From: Pseudomonas bubulae
GTDB taxonomy: Bacteria; Pseudomonadota; Gammaproteobacteria; Pseudomonadales; Pseudomonadaceae
Length of the DNA: 64,000 nt
Direction: 5' to 3'
Assembly: GCF_900618535.1 (NCBI RefSeq)
Contig: NZ_UYJA01000005.1
Coordinates: 434,001 to 498,000 of the forward strand
The notes beneath the pieces are model-generated. The model did no database searches. It was given only the letters and a program-made list of their open reading frames with translations, and was not told where the DNA came from. The position numbers and the translations under genes are program-made. Shown in pieces: positions 24,143 through 32,505 of the stretch (the stretch's first letter is position 1; every line of letters begins with the position of its first letter).

Positions 24143-25483
24143 ATGCACAGCGGTCCCACTCTTTTGCTGGTGTTGTTTTGCGCCATCGCGCTGATCATTT
24201 TCCTTATCGTCAAAGTCCGCGTTCATGCCTTTCTGGCCTTGACCGCTGCGAGCTTTGTGGTGGGAATCGGGTCAGGCATGCCGTTGGTAAAAATTGCTTC
24301 GTCGTATGAAGCCGGTGTCGGCGGAACCCTCGGGTTTCTGGCAACGATCATTGGCCTGGGCGGGATTCTGGGCAAGATGCTGGAGGAGTCCGGCGGTGCG
24401 GAGCGCATCGCTCAGGCGCTGTTGAACACCCTGGGCAAGGACCGCGCTTCGTGGGCGATGATGCTCGTCGGATTTATCGCAGGCATCCCGGTGTTTTTCG
24501 AGGTGGGGTTCGTGCTTCTAATTCCGCTGATTTATGTAGTGGCCAAAGAGACTCGCATCAACCTGCTGTACTTGGGCGTACCTCTGGCGGTGTCGCTGAT
24601 GGCGGTGCATTGCATGTTGCCGCCACACCCTGCTGCGATGGCGATCACCGGGATGCTGGGCGCCGATGTCGGCAAAGTAATCATGTACGGTCTGATTGTC
24701 GCGCTGCCGACCGCGATGATTGCCGGGCCGCTGTGGGTCAAACTGGTGTGCAAGACCGAAGCACCAGCCACTCAGGAAGCTTTTTTGAACGAGCATTGCG
24801 ATGACAGCAAAACCCGCGACCTGCCAGGCCTAGGCGTCACCCTGCTGACCATCGCCCTGCCGTTGCTGCTGATGGTCGGTAAAAGTTTCGCTGCCAGTCT
24901 GCCCCATGAATCCACCGCATTCAGCGTGATTTCGTTTATGGGCACCCCGCTGATCGCACTGTCGATTGCCGTGGTATTCGCTTATTGGGCACTGGGCTTG
25001 CGCCGCGGTTTGACCATGGCCGACCTGCTGGCTTACACGCAAAAGAGTTTTCCGCCGCTGGCCAGTATCCTGCTGATCATCGGTGCCGGCGGGGCATTCA
25101 ATGGCATTCTGATCGACAGTGGCGTGGGTAGCGCGCTGTCCGCCTCGTTGACCCAATTGAATATGAACCCCATCGTGCTGGCCTGGCTGGTGGCCGGTTT
25201 GATGCACTTCGCGGTCGGCTCGGCAACAGTGGCCATGATCAGCGCCGCAGGCATGGTATTGCCTATGCTGGGAGCTCACCCGACCGTGAGCAAGGAGATC
25301 ATCTGCATCGCCATCGGTGCCGGAGCCATGGGCTGGACCCACGTCACGGATTCGGCCTTCTGGGTGGTCAAGGAGTACCTGGGTGTATCCCTGACCGACG
25401 CCCTGAAAACCTTTACCACCGCCACCGTACTGGCTTCATCGATCGCGCTGGGGCTGACCCTGCTGCTGTCGCGCTTTGTTTGA
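24143..25483 (+). CDS. dsdX: D-serine/gluconate:H+ symporter (GntP family, DsdX-like)
   Basis: A 446-residue inner-membrane transporter of the GntP family with about 12 helices. Family features include GFLATIIGLGGILGKMLEES near residue 65, GFIAGIPVFFEVGFVLLIPL near 112, HCMLPPHPAAMAI near 155, GVGSALSASL near 330 and TDSAFWVVKEYLG near 405. GntP proteins import gluconate or D-serine. The gene lies 42 bases before a clear D-serine dehydratase gene and shares its direction, so D-serine is the likely substrate. GGAG lies upstream of the ATG. Confidence 0.88.
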   Translation: MHSGPTLLLVLFCAIALIIFLIVKVRVHAFLALTAASFVVGIGSGMPLVKIASSYEAGVGGTLGFLATIIGLGGILGKMLEESGGAERIAQALLNTLGKDRASWAMMLVGFIAGIPVFFEVGFVLLIPLIYVVAKETRINLLYLGVPLAVSLMAVHCMLPPHPAAMAITGMLGADVGKVIMYGLIVALPTAMIAGPLWVKLVCKTEAPATQEAFLNEHCDDSKTRDLPGLGVTLLTIALPLLLMVGKSFAASLPHESTAFSVISFMGTPLIALSIAVVFAYWALGLRRGLTMADLLAYTQKSFPPLASILLIIGAGGAFNGILIDSGVGSALSASLTQLNMNPIVLAWLVAGLMHFAVGSATVAMISAAGMVLPMLGAHPTVSKEIICIAIGAGAMGWTHVTDSAFWVVKEYLGVSLTDALKTFTTATVLASSIALGLTLLLSRFV

Positions 25484-25525
25484 TTCAAACCGTATATTCA
25501 GACTTATCGTTTAAAGGACCCCGCC

Positions 25526-26872
25526 ATGATTTTGGGCAGAACACTTGAAAACTGGTGCGCCAGCTTCCCGCTGATCCGCGAACTGGTCGCGTTGCAAGAA
25601 ACCACCTGGTTCAACCCCGGGGTGGCACCGGTGGCGCAGGCGCTTGGCGATACAGGCCTGACCAGTGCCGACGTGGCCGATGCCAGCGCACGCCTTGGGC
25701 GGTTTGCTGCCTACCTGCGGGTTGCCTTCCCTGAGACAGAGGGCAGTGCTGGCATTATCGAGTCGGACATTCTGCCCCTGACGCATTTGCAGCCGTTGCT
25801 CGGCGAACGTTACGGGCAAAGCCTCAATGGCGCGCTGTGGCTCAAGCGCGACAGCCATCTGCCCATCTCCGGCTCGATCAAGGCCCGCGGCGGGATCTAT
25901 GAAGTGCTCAAGCATGCCGAAGACCTGGCCCTGGCCGGTGGCCTGATTAAGCTCGACGACGACTACGCGCTGCTGCACAGCGACAAGGCCCGGGCCTTTT
26001 TTGGCCAGTACAAAATCGCCGTCGGCTCCACCGGCAATCTCGGCATGTCGATCGGCATCATGGGTGCTGCGCTGGGCTTTCAAGTGACCGTGCATATGTC
26101 AGCCGATGCCCGGCAATGGAAGAAAGACAAGCTGCGCTCCCACGGCGTTACTGTGGTGGAGTACGAAAGTGATTACAGCGTGGCCGTGGCCCAGGGTCGC
26201 CAGCAGGCTGAGTCCGACCCGAGTTGCCATTTTGTCGACGATGAAAACTCGGTCAATCTGTTCCTCGGCTACGCAGTGGCCGGCGAGCGTTTGAAACAGC
26301 AGTTCGCGGCGGCGCAAATCACCGTGGATGCCCAGCATCCCCTGTTTGTGTACCTGCCCTGCGGTGTGGGGGGCGCTCCCGGCGGCGTGGCTTTCGGCCT
26401 CAAGCTGGCCTTTGGTGATGCAGTGCATTGCATCTTCGCCGAACCGACCCACTCGCCCTGCATGCTGCTGGGTGTGTACACCGGGATGCACGACGAAGTC
26501 AGCGTGCAGGATTTCGGCATCGATAACGTCACCGCCGCAGACGGCCTCGCCGTGGGCCGCGCTTCCGGCTTTGTCGGCAAGGCCATGCAGCGCATGCTCG
26601 ACGGCTTCTACACCGTCAGCGACGAGGAAATGTACAGCCTGCTGGCCCTGATGGAACGCAGTGAAGGCTTGCGCCTTGAGCCTTCCGCACTGGCAGGTGT
26701 GCCAGGTATTGCCCGGGTACTGGGCGAGCAGCAAGGCTATCTGGCCCGCGCTGGCCTGAGCCCGCAGGCCATGGCCAACGCCACCCACCTGGTGTGGGCA
26801 ACGGGAGGAAATATGGTGCCTGCGGCCGAGATGGACGCCTATCTGGCCAAGGGTCGTGAGTTACTGGGCTGA
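25526..26872 (+). CDS. dsdA: D-serine ammonia-lyase (PLP-dependent)
   Basis: A 448-residue enzyme that turns D-serine into pyruvate and ammonia. The PLP-binding lysine is K119 in PISGSIKARGG, the glycine-rich phosphate cup is GSTGNLGMSIG near residue 172, and the CGVGGAPGGVAFGLK stretch lies near 282. Length and motifs fit DsdA well. It is preceded by AAAGGA and the dsdX gene, and followed by the dsdC regulator in the same direction. It allows D-serine to be detoxified and used as carbon and nitrogen. Confidence 0.95.
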   Translation: MILGRTLENWCASFPLIRELVALQETTWFNPGVAPVAQALGDTGLTSADVADASARLGRFAAYLRVAFPETEGSAGIIESDILPLTHLQPLLGERYGQSLNGALWLKRDSHLPISGSIKARGGIYEVLKHAEDLALAGGLIKLDDDYALLHSDKARAFFGQYKIAVGSTGNLGMSIGIMGAALGFQVTVHMSADARQWKKDKLRSHGVTVVEYESDYSVAVAQGRQQAESDPSCHFVDDENSVNLFLGYAVAGERLKQQFAAAQITVDAQHPLFVYLPCGVGGAPGGVAFGLKLAFGDAVHCIFAEPTHSPCMLLGVYTGMHDEVSVQDFGIDNVTAADGLAVGRASGFVGKAMQRMLDGFYTVSDEEMYSLLALMERSEGLRLEPSALAGVPGIARVLGEQQGYLARAGLSPQAMANATHLVWATGGNMVPAAEMDAYLAKGRELLG

Positions 26873-26888
26873 CTCAGGCGTAAAGCGG

Positions 26889-26916
26889 ATGTGGCAAGAT
26901 GGACTCATTGCCACAT
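26889..26916. promoter_or_regulatory. Inverted repeat between dsdA and dsdC
   Basis: ATGTGGCAA and TTGCCACAT arms, 9 of 9 pairing, with a ten-base spacer, ending 39 bases before dsdC. There is no T-run. It could be a LysR-type operator of DsdC or an mRNA hairpin at the end of dsdA. Confidence 0.5.
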
Positions 26917-26955
26917 TCTGCAAGAAGTCGGCCTTTGGCTTGAGGGCAAACTACC

Positions 26956-27915
26956 GTGCTTAATCTTCCTCCCCGCATCAGCTCACGGCTCAACAGCAGC
27001 CAGTTCGCCAACCTTCATACCTTTCTGGTGGCCGCCCGACACCTGAGTTTTGCCCGCGCTGCGCAGGAACTTTGCCTGACCGCCAGCGCCGTAAGCCACC
27101 GCATCAGCCGGCTGGAAACGGCGTTGAATATGAAGCTGTTCCAGCGTCTTACCCGCCAGGTCAGCCTGACTGACGAAGGCGAGCGAATTTTCGAAATACT
27201 GCAAAGTGCGATGGGGGAATTGTCCGAAGCCCTTGAACGCTCGTCACAGCCAGAAATTGCCGGAGCCATTGCGCTCTATGCCAGGCCATCGGTGGCCCAA
27301 TGCTGGCTGGTGCCCCGGCTGGCCGACTTTATCGAGCGCTATCCGCTGGTCTCACTGGACCTGCGGGTGGGCAATGACAATGTCGACTTTCGCACACGCA
27401 AAATAGATCTGGCCTTGTACTACGCCAACGGCGAATTCCCCGGCCTCACCAGCCAGCGGCTGATGCGCGAATGCATGGCGCCGGTGTGCAGCCCGGAATA
27501 TGCGCAGCGTCACCGTCTGCACGAAAACCCGCAAAACCTGAGCAACTGCACCACCCTGCACGACTCCCTGGCCTGGGACCATGCCGCCTATGATGCCGAG
27601 TGGACCCTGTGGGCCGAACAACACAACCTGCTCGCGGCACTGCCCAAACGTACCCTGACCTTCGACCGTTCGGACCTGTGCGTCACGGCCGCTATGAGCC
27701 ACGCGGGGATCGCCATCGGGCGCCAGCAACTGGTGCAAAAACGTGTTGATCGCGGCGAACTGGTGCTGCCTTTTGGCGGTTTCAGGCAGTACGGTCACTA
27801 TGATTATTATCTGGTGCACCCACCGCTCAATGTGGTGCCCAAGCGCTTGCAGGTGTTTATGAACTGGCTGCACATGTGCGCTCAGGAACAGACGATTGAG
27901 CAACGGCCAAACTGA
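26956..27915 (+). CDS. dsdC: LysR-family regulator of D-serine use
   Basis: A 319-residue LysR protein. The N-terminal helix-turn-helix lies at residues 17-75 (FLVAARHLSFARAAQELCLT, ASAVSHRISRLE, LFQRLTRQVSLTDEGERI) and is followed by the effector domain (IALYARPSVAQCWLVPRL, DLALYYANGEFPGL). The DsdC-like effector region and the position after dsdXA indicate a D-serine-responsive activator. Unusually, regulator and targets run in the same direction. Its 3' end overlaps the convergent histidine-kinase gene by 59 bases. Confidence 0.88.
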   Translation: MLNLPPRISSRLNSSQFANLHTFLVAARHLSFARAAQELCLTASAVSHRISRLETALNMKLFQRLTRQVSLTDEGERIFEILQSAMGELSEALERSSQPEIAGAIALYARPSVAQCWLVPRLADFIERYPLVSLDLRVGNDNVDFRTRKIDLALYYANGEFPGLTSQRLMRECMAPVCSPEYAQRHRLHENPQNLSNCTTLHDSLAWDHAAYDAEWTLWAEQHNLLAALPKRTLTFDRSDLCVTAAMSHAGIAIGRQQLVQKRVDRGELVLPFGGFRQYGHYDYYLVHPPLNVVPKRLQVFMNWLHMCAQEQTIEQRPN

Positions 27916-29200
27916 CCCTGATGGTGGTGTTTGGCGCCTGTACGAACGCTACATGACCACCTGCGTTTTGCACGATCTGACGTACAATCGCCAGCCCCAA
28001 CCCGGTACCTTCGCTGCTTTGCCGGCCCTTGCGAAAGCGCAGGAACATGGCTTCGCGCTCCTCTGGCGCAATACCCTGCCCCTGGTCGCTGACCTCCAAC
28101 TGCAAGTGCCCGGCCACCTTGCGCAGGGTCACCTGAACAGTGCCCATGCCGTGGACCAGGGCGTTTTCCAGCAGGTTGCCCAAAGCTTCACGCAACTGAT
28201 CGGGATTGCCCCGGCATTCGCAACCTGCGGTGATATCCACCTCGATTACCCGAGCACTGGCCTCAAAGAGCGGTAACAGCGCGGCACAGACTTCGCGAGT
28301 GAGACGCGAGAGATGGGTGCGCTGCTGCCCGTTATGGCCTTGGGCGGCCTCGCCTTCCTGACGCGCCAGTTCCAGTAGCTGAGTCACCAAACGGCGCATC
28401 TGGCGCATTTCCATGTCCAGCGCAGGCCACTCGACCTGCCCTGTGCGCCGGGCTGCTTGCAAGCGCAAATCCAGCACGGTCAACGGCGTGCGCAGTTCAT
28501 GGGCTGCGTCGGCCACGAAACGCCGTTCGGCAGTGTAGGCCGCAGCCAAACGATCAAGCGCCGTATTGGCCGCAGCCGCCAGGGGCTGGATTTCACTCGG
28601 CAGGTTGTCCAGCGGGATACGTTGTTCTGGGTTTGCCGGCCCGATACTGCGCGCCAACTTGGCCGCCACCCGCACCGGACGCAAGGTCCAGTGCAGCAAT
28701 AAAAGGATCAGACCCAATGACAGCAAACCGATGGGTACCATCATCACCAGGCTCTGGCGCAAGCGGGCCGCCAGCAGGTTGCCAATCACTTCGCGCTCAA
28801 GATTATCCTGCTTGGCCACCATCAATATGGCACCTTCGGGCAACTCCACGGGCACGCTGACCACCCGCCCGCTGAAAGCGCTCCAGCGCATCCAGCCCGG
28901 GTCCGCACCTGGCTGCTTGAGCCGACGGGGATGTTTGAGGTTTTCGGACTTCCACAACAATCGACCATCGGCCGAATACAACGAATAAGACAGTTCGCCA
29001 CCGGCATACTGGCGCGGCAGGCTGGCAGGGTCGCTGTCCACCCGAAAACCATCGGCAATCACCTGCGCTTCAATAGTCATTACCCCCCGGCGCAATTCGT
29101 CGCGGGTGCCGTACAGGTAAATCGCCAGGTTGCCGAAACCCAGAGCAAAGACCAACAGCAACGCGGTCAACAGGCGCCAGCGCAGGCTGCGTTTAATCAT
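27857..29200 (-). CDS. Sensor histidine kinase (QseC/PmrB/PfeS-like)
   Basis: A 447-residue inner-membrane kinase with a first membrane helix (LLTALLLVFALGFGNLAIYL), a periplasmic loop of about 130 residues, a second helix (SLVMMVPIGLLSLGLILLLLH broken around 160-180), phospho-acceptor His in ADAAHELRTPLTVLDL, N box NLLENALVHGMG and G boxes DQGQGIAP and GTGLGLAIV. The start overlaps the response-regulator stop (ATGA). The 3' end overlaps dsdC by 59 bases. With the adjacent TonB receptor operon, a siderophore-linked signal as in the P. aeruginosa PfeRS or PirRS systems is plausible. Confidence 0.88.
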   Translation of the reverse strand: MIKRSLRWRLLTALLLVFALGFGNLAIYLYGTRDELRRGVMTIEAQVIADGFRVDSDPASLPRQYAGGELSYSLYSADGRLLWKSENLKHPRRLKQPGADPGWMRWSAFSGRVVSVPVELPEGAILMVAKQDNLEREVIGNLLAARLRQSLVMMVPIGLLSLGLILLLLHWTLRPVRVAAKLARSIGPANPEQRIPLDNLPSEIQPLAAAANTALDRLAAAYTAERRFVADAAHELRTPLTVLDLRLQAARRTGQVEWPALDMEMRQMRRLVTQLLELARQEGEAAQGHNGQQRTHLSRLTREVCAALLPLFEASARVIEVDITAGCECRGNPDQLREALGNLLENALVHGMGTVQVTLRKVAGHLQLEVSDQGQGIAPEEREAMFLRFRKGRQSSEGTGLGLAIVRQIVQNAGGHVAFVQAPNTTIRVSLAVAQSSVPERTCAASS

Positions 29201-29889
29201 GCCCGATTATCGACGCTGAGCAGGCGATAACCCAAGCCGCGAACCGTTTCGATGCGGCTATGGGCGCCCGCCTCACTGAGCTTGCGGCGCAACCGTGAGA
29301 CCAGCGCTTCGATGGCGTTGAGGGTCACCGGCTCATTGAAAGCATAAAGTCGCTCTTCGAGTTGCTCCTTGATCACGATACGCGGTGCAATGCGCAGCAT
29401 TTCTTCCAGCAACATGGCTTCGCGCCGGGCCAGCACCGTTATCCGGGTGTTGCCATCAACGCTCAAGTGCCGGGTTTCAGGTTCGAATGCCAGGTTATTG
29501 CAACGCAACAGGGTACTCACACGACTGCCGGGGCGACGCAAGACTGCGCGCAATCGCGCCTCCAGTTCCTGCATGTCGAAGGGTTTGAGAATGTAGTCGT
29601 CCGCGCCTGCATTCAACCCGTTGACCCGGCTTTGCAGGGCATCCCGCGCAGTCAGGATGATGCACGGCAAATCGGCATTGGCGCTGTGCTGACGCATGGC
29701 CAGCAGTGACATGCCGTCCATGTCCGGCAAGCCAAGATCCAGGATCATCGCGTCATAGCTGCCGACTTCCAGCAAAGCCTGGGCCGTGCGCCCATCTTCG
29801 GCGCCATCCACGGCAAATCCGGCCTGCACCAGATGCTCGATCAGCAAACCGCGCAGTGCCCGGTGATCCTCAACAACCAGCACTTTCAT
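29197..29889 (-). CDS. OmpR-family response regulator (QseB/PmrA/PfeR-like)
   Basis: A 230-residue regulator with receiver domain (VEDHR at 7-11, phosphoacceptor D51 in MILDLGLPDMDG, K in YILKPFD) and a winged helix (TVLARREAMLLEEML, then NAIEALVSRLRRKLSEAG and TVRGLGYRL). It is the first gene of the minus-strand pair, divergent from the TonB receptor gene at 30067. Phased direct repeats at 29959-29977 in the shared promoter region are the expected kind of binding site. Confidence 0.9.
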   Translation of the reverse strand: MKVLVVEDHRALRGLLIEHLVQAGFAVDGAEDGRTAQALLEVGSYDAMILDLGLPDMDGMSLLAMRQHSANADLPCIILTARDALQSRVNGLNAGADDYILKPFDMQELEARLRAVLRRPGSRVSTLLRCNNLAFEPETRHLSVDGNTRITVLARREAMLLEEMLRIAPRIVIKEQLEERLYAFNEPVTLNAIEALVSRLRRKLSEAGAHSRIETVRGLGYRLLSVDNRA

Positions 29890-29958
29890 TTACTTCAATC
29901 CACAAAAAGGTCAGCCACGACGATAAAAAACGGCGCAGGGGGAAATCAACAGGGGCTC

Positions 29959-29977
29959 GTCAGGTTCCGGTCAGGTT
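29959..29977. promoter_or_regulatory. Direct-repeat site of OmpR/PmrA type
   Basis: GTCAGGTT-CCG-GTCAGGTT, two identical 8-mers phased by 11 bases. It lies 70 bases upstream of the response-regulator gene and about 90 bases upstream of the receptor gene, and may control both. Confidence 0.6.
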
Positions 29978-30066
29978 GAGCTGGCAACATTCGCAAACAA
30001 GAAACGCAACTGAGACAGCTTATTATTTTCATTTGCGCAATAGCAAGAATCCCAGGAACGCTGTTT

Positions 30067-32169
30067 ATGAACTGCCACCGCCGCAGCACCGTTGCCCCCT
30101 CTCCTTTTGCCCGCAAGCCTCTGGCTATTTTTACCGCACTGGTCAGCCTTGGCCTGCCCCTGACGGCAGTTTGCGCCGATGAAGAAGAACAACCTTCCGG
30201 GGCAACGGCCAATGCCGCGCCACTGGAGGTCGGCTCAACGGTGGTTACAGCTTCGGGCTTCAGCCAGGACGTGCGCGATGCCCCCGCCAGTATCTCGGTC
30301 ATCACCCGCGAAGAGCTGGAAAACAAGCAGTTCCGCTCGCTCGCCGATGCGGTACGCAATGTTGAAGGCGTGAGCATCATCGGCGGTGACAAGGGCGAGA
30401 TTTCCATTCGCGGCATGGAGTCCAGCCACGTCCTGATCCTGATTGACGGTCGTCGCCAGAACACCAGCCAGGTCACGCTCAAGGGCGGCACCTCCGAAGG
30501 CCTGGGCATGAACTGGATACCGCCCGTCGAAGCGATTGATCGTATTGAGGTGGTGCGCGGCCCGATGTCCACGCTCTACGGCTCCGAAGCACTGGGCGGG
30601 GTGATCAACGTCATCACTCGCAAAGTGGCGCGGCAATGGTCAGGGTCGGTATCCGCGGACCACACCTTCCAGGACAGCTCCAAAGCAGGTGACAGCACGC
30701 AACTGGACGGGTACGTGTCCGGTCCGCTGGTCGAAGACCGTCTCGGCATTCAGCTCTGGGGCTACGACAAGCAACGCGACGAGGACAAAATCCTCAACGG
30801 CTTCTCCAAATCGACCCGCCACAGCGGCACCGCACGCCTGTGGCTGACCCCTGATGAGCAACAGGAGTTCATGCTCGAAGCCGGCCGCACCGAGCAGGAG
30901 TTCTGGAACAACCCGGGCAAAAGCCTGGCGCCTACAGCCGCGAAAAACAACAACCAGTACACCCGCGATACTTATGTTTTGGCCCACACCGGCAACTGGG
31001 ATTTCGGTACTACCGATATCAGCCTGTATCGCGAAGAAGCGACCCGCGCCAGCGATGTCCAGGCCGGCAATCAGAGCGTCACGCCTGAAGTCACCAACTC
31101 GGTATTCGAAAGCAAAATCAGCCTGCCGTTTGACCGCAACGTCTTTGTTGCCGGCGCCCAGTGGAAAAAAGACGAGCTGGAGGCAGACGGTTATTACGCC
31201 AGCCCGCAGGGTGCTGGGATTGGCACTTCGATGACAGAAAAATCGCTGTTCGCCGAGAACGAATGGAGCATGACTGACAGCTTCAGCCTGACCACCGGTA
31301 TTCGCATGGACGACAACGAGTTCTTCGGTCGCCATTGGACACCACGCTTTTACGGCGTATGGCGCCTCAATCCGGACTGGACGCTAAAAGGCGGCGTGGC
31401 CAAGGGCTTCAAGTCGCCGACCATCACCCAGACCAACCCCAATATCGGCCTGCCGCAACGCGGTGGTGCTTACACCTGGGGCAACCCGGATTTGAAACCG
31501 GAAGAAAGCGAAAACCGCGAAATCGGCCTTTACTACGACGCCGGTGGAAAATTCAGCGGTAATGTCACGCTGTTCGACACCGACTACGAAAACAAGATCG
31601 CCAACACCGGCACCCGCCAGCTGTACTACCCGGACGGCAGCCCGGTACCCGCAGACCCGATCACCGGGCGCATCTACAGCACCTATTTCAATATCACCGG
31701 TGCCACGGTGCGCGGCATCGAGACCGCTGCCCGTTATCGCTTCAACGACCGGGTGCAGCTCAAGGGCGAGTACACCTACCTGCACTCCAAAGTGTCGAGC
31801 GGCGAGGCAACCATTCTAGGCTTTGGCTACCCACTGGCCGAGGGCCAGCCTCTGGTGGCCACGCCCAAGCACTCTGGCAGCGCGACGCTGGACTGGCAAA
31901 TCATCGACTCGGTTTCCAGCTTCGCCACCGTCAGCTATCGCGGTGAAGAAACCAGCATTGCCTGGGGTCAGGGCGGCGCCGTGTCACAAAGCGAGCAAGC
32001 CATCACTACCGTGGATGTGGGCGCCACCTGGCAAGCTACCCAGGATCTGTCCTTGAGCCTGGTCGGCTATAACCTGACCAATCAGGTCAGGGAGCAGGAT
32101 GTGGACTCCGATTATTCCTATGCCGAAGACGGCCGACGCTTTTGGGTCAAAGCCAACTATACGTTCTGA
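30067..32169 (+). CDS. TonB-dependent receptor (CirA/PfeA-like)
   Basis: A 700-residue outer-membrane receptor without an STN domain. It has a signal peptide of about 37 residues (ending AVCA), a TonB box region (VGSTVVTASGFSQD), a plug (DAPASISVITREELENKQF, ILIDGRRQNTSQ, RIEVVRGPMSTLYGSEALGG) and a barrel ending KANYTF. The plug is of the catecholate or colicin I receptor type. It heads an operon with three inner-membrane proteins linked to iron. An AT-rich stretch just upstream (CTTATTATTTTCATTTGC) weakly resembles a Fur box. Confidence 0.9.
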   Translation: MNCHRRSTVAPSPFARKPLAIFTALVSLGLPLTAVCADEEEQPSGATANAAPLEVGSTVVTASGFSQDVRDAPASISVITREELENKQFRSLADAVRNVEGVSIIGGDKGEISIRGMESSHVLILIDGRRQNTSQVTLKGGTSEGLGMNWIPPVEAIDRIEVVRGPMSTLYGSEALGGVINVITRKVARQWSGSVSADHTFQDSSKAGDSTQLDGYVSGPLVEDRLGIQLWGYDKQRDEDKILNGFSKSTRHSGTARLWLTPDEQQEFMLEAGRTEQEFWNNPGKSLAPTAAKNNNQYTRDTYVLAHTGNWDFGTTDISLYREEATRASDVQAGNQSVTPEVTNSVFESKISLPFDRNVFVAGAQWKKDELEADGYYASPQGAGIGTSMTEKSLFAENEWSMTDSFSLTTGIRMDDNEFFGRHWTPRFYGVWRLNPDWTLKGGVAKGFKSPTITQTNPNIGLPQRGGAYTWGNPDLKPEESENREIGLYYDAGGKFSGNVTLFDTDYENKIANTGTRQLYYPDGSPVPADPITGRIYSTYFNITGATVRGIETAARYRFNDRVQLKGEYTYLHSKVSSGEATILGFGYPLAEGQPLVATPKHSGSATLDWQIIDSVSSFATVSYRGEETSIAWGQGGAVSQSEQAITTVDVGATWQATQDLSLSLVGYNLTNQVREQDVDSDYSYAEDGRRFWVKANYTF

Positions 32170-32202
32170 CCCTGAACCGGGCTGCGCGCCCAAGGTATTC
32201 AT

Positions 32203-32505
32203 ATGAGCGATGCCCTTAATCCTGCGCCGCAGACGGCCTACCGTCTGGCCATTGCCGCACGCACCGTACTGGCCATTTTTGGCAGTTACCTGTTTGCCGC
32301 CTTGGCGGCGGCGAGCCTCAGTCTGTTGCTGCCCGGGCCTCGGGCGCAGGCAGTGCTGAGCGCCACCATGCTGGCCTTTGCGCTGTATTGCGCGATGGCA
32401 ATCTGGGCATTTAGCGCCGCATCTGCAATCCGGGCCTGGCTTGTTGCCTTGGCTTGCTGCGTGCCGCCGGCCCTCCACCTGCTGCTGCGGGAAGTCATGC
32501 CATGA
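32203..32505 (+). CDS. DUF3649-type small membrane protein
   Basis: A 100-residue protein with about three membrane helices (AARTVLAIFGSYLFAALAAA, AVLSATMLAFALYCAMAIWAF, IRAWLVALACCVPPALHLLL). This matches the DUF3649 group that accompanies PepSY proteins and TonB receptors in iron-uptake operons. Its stop overlaps the next start by four bases (ATGA). Its role is inferred from this association only. Confidence 0.75.
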   Translation: MSDALNPAPQTAYRLAIAARTVLAIFGSYLFAALAAASLSLLLPGPRAQAVLSATMLAFALYCAMAIWAFSAASAIRAWLVALACCVPPALHLLLREVMP

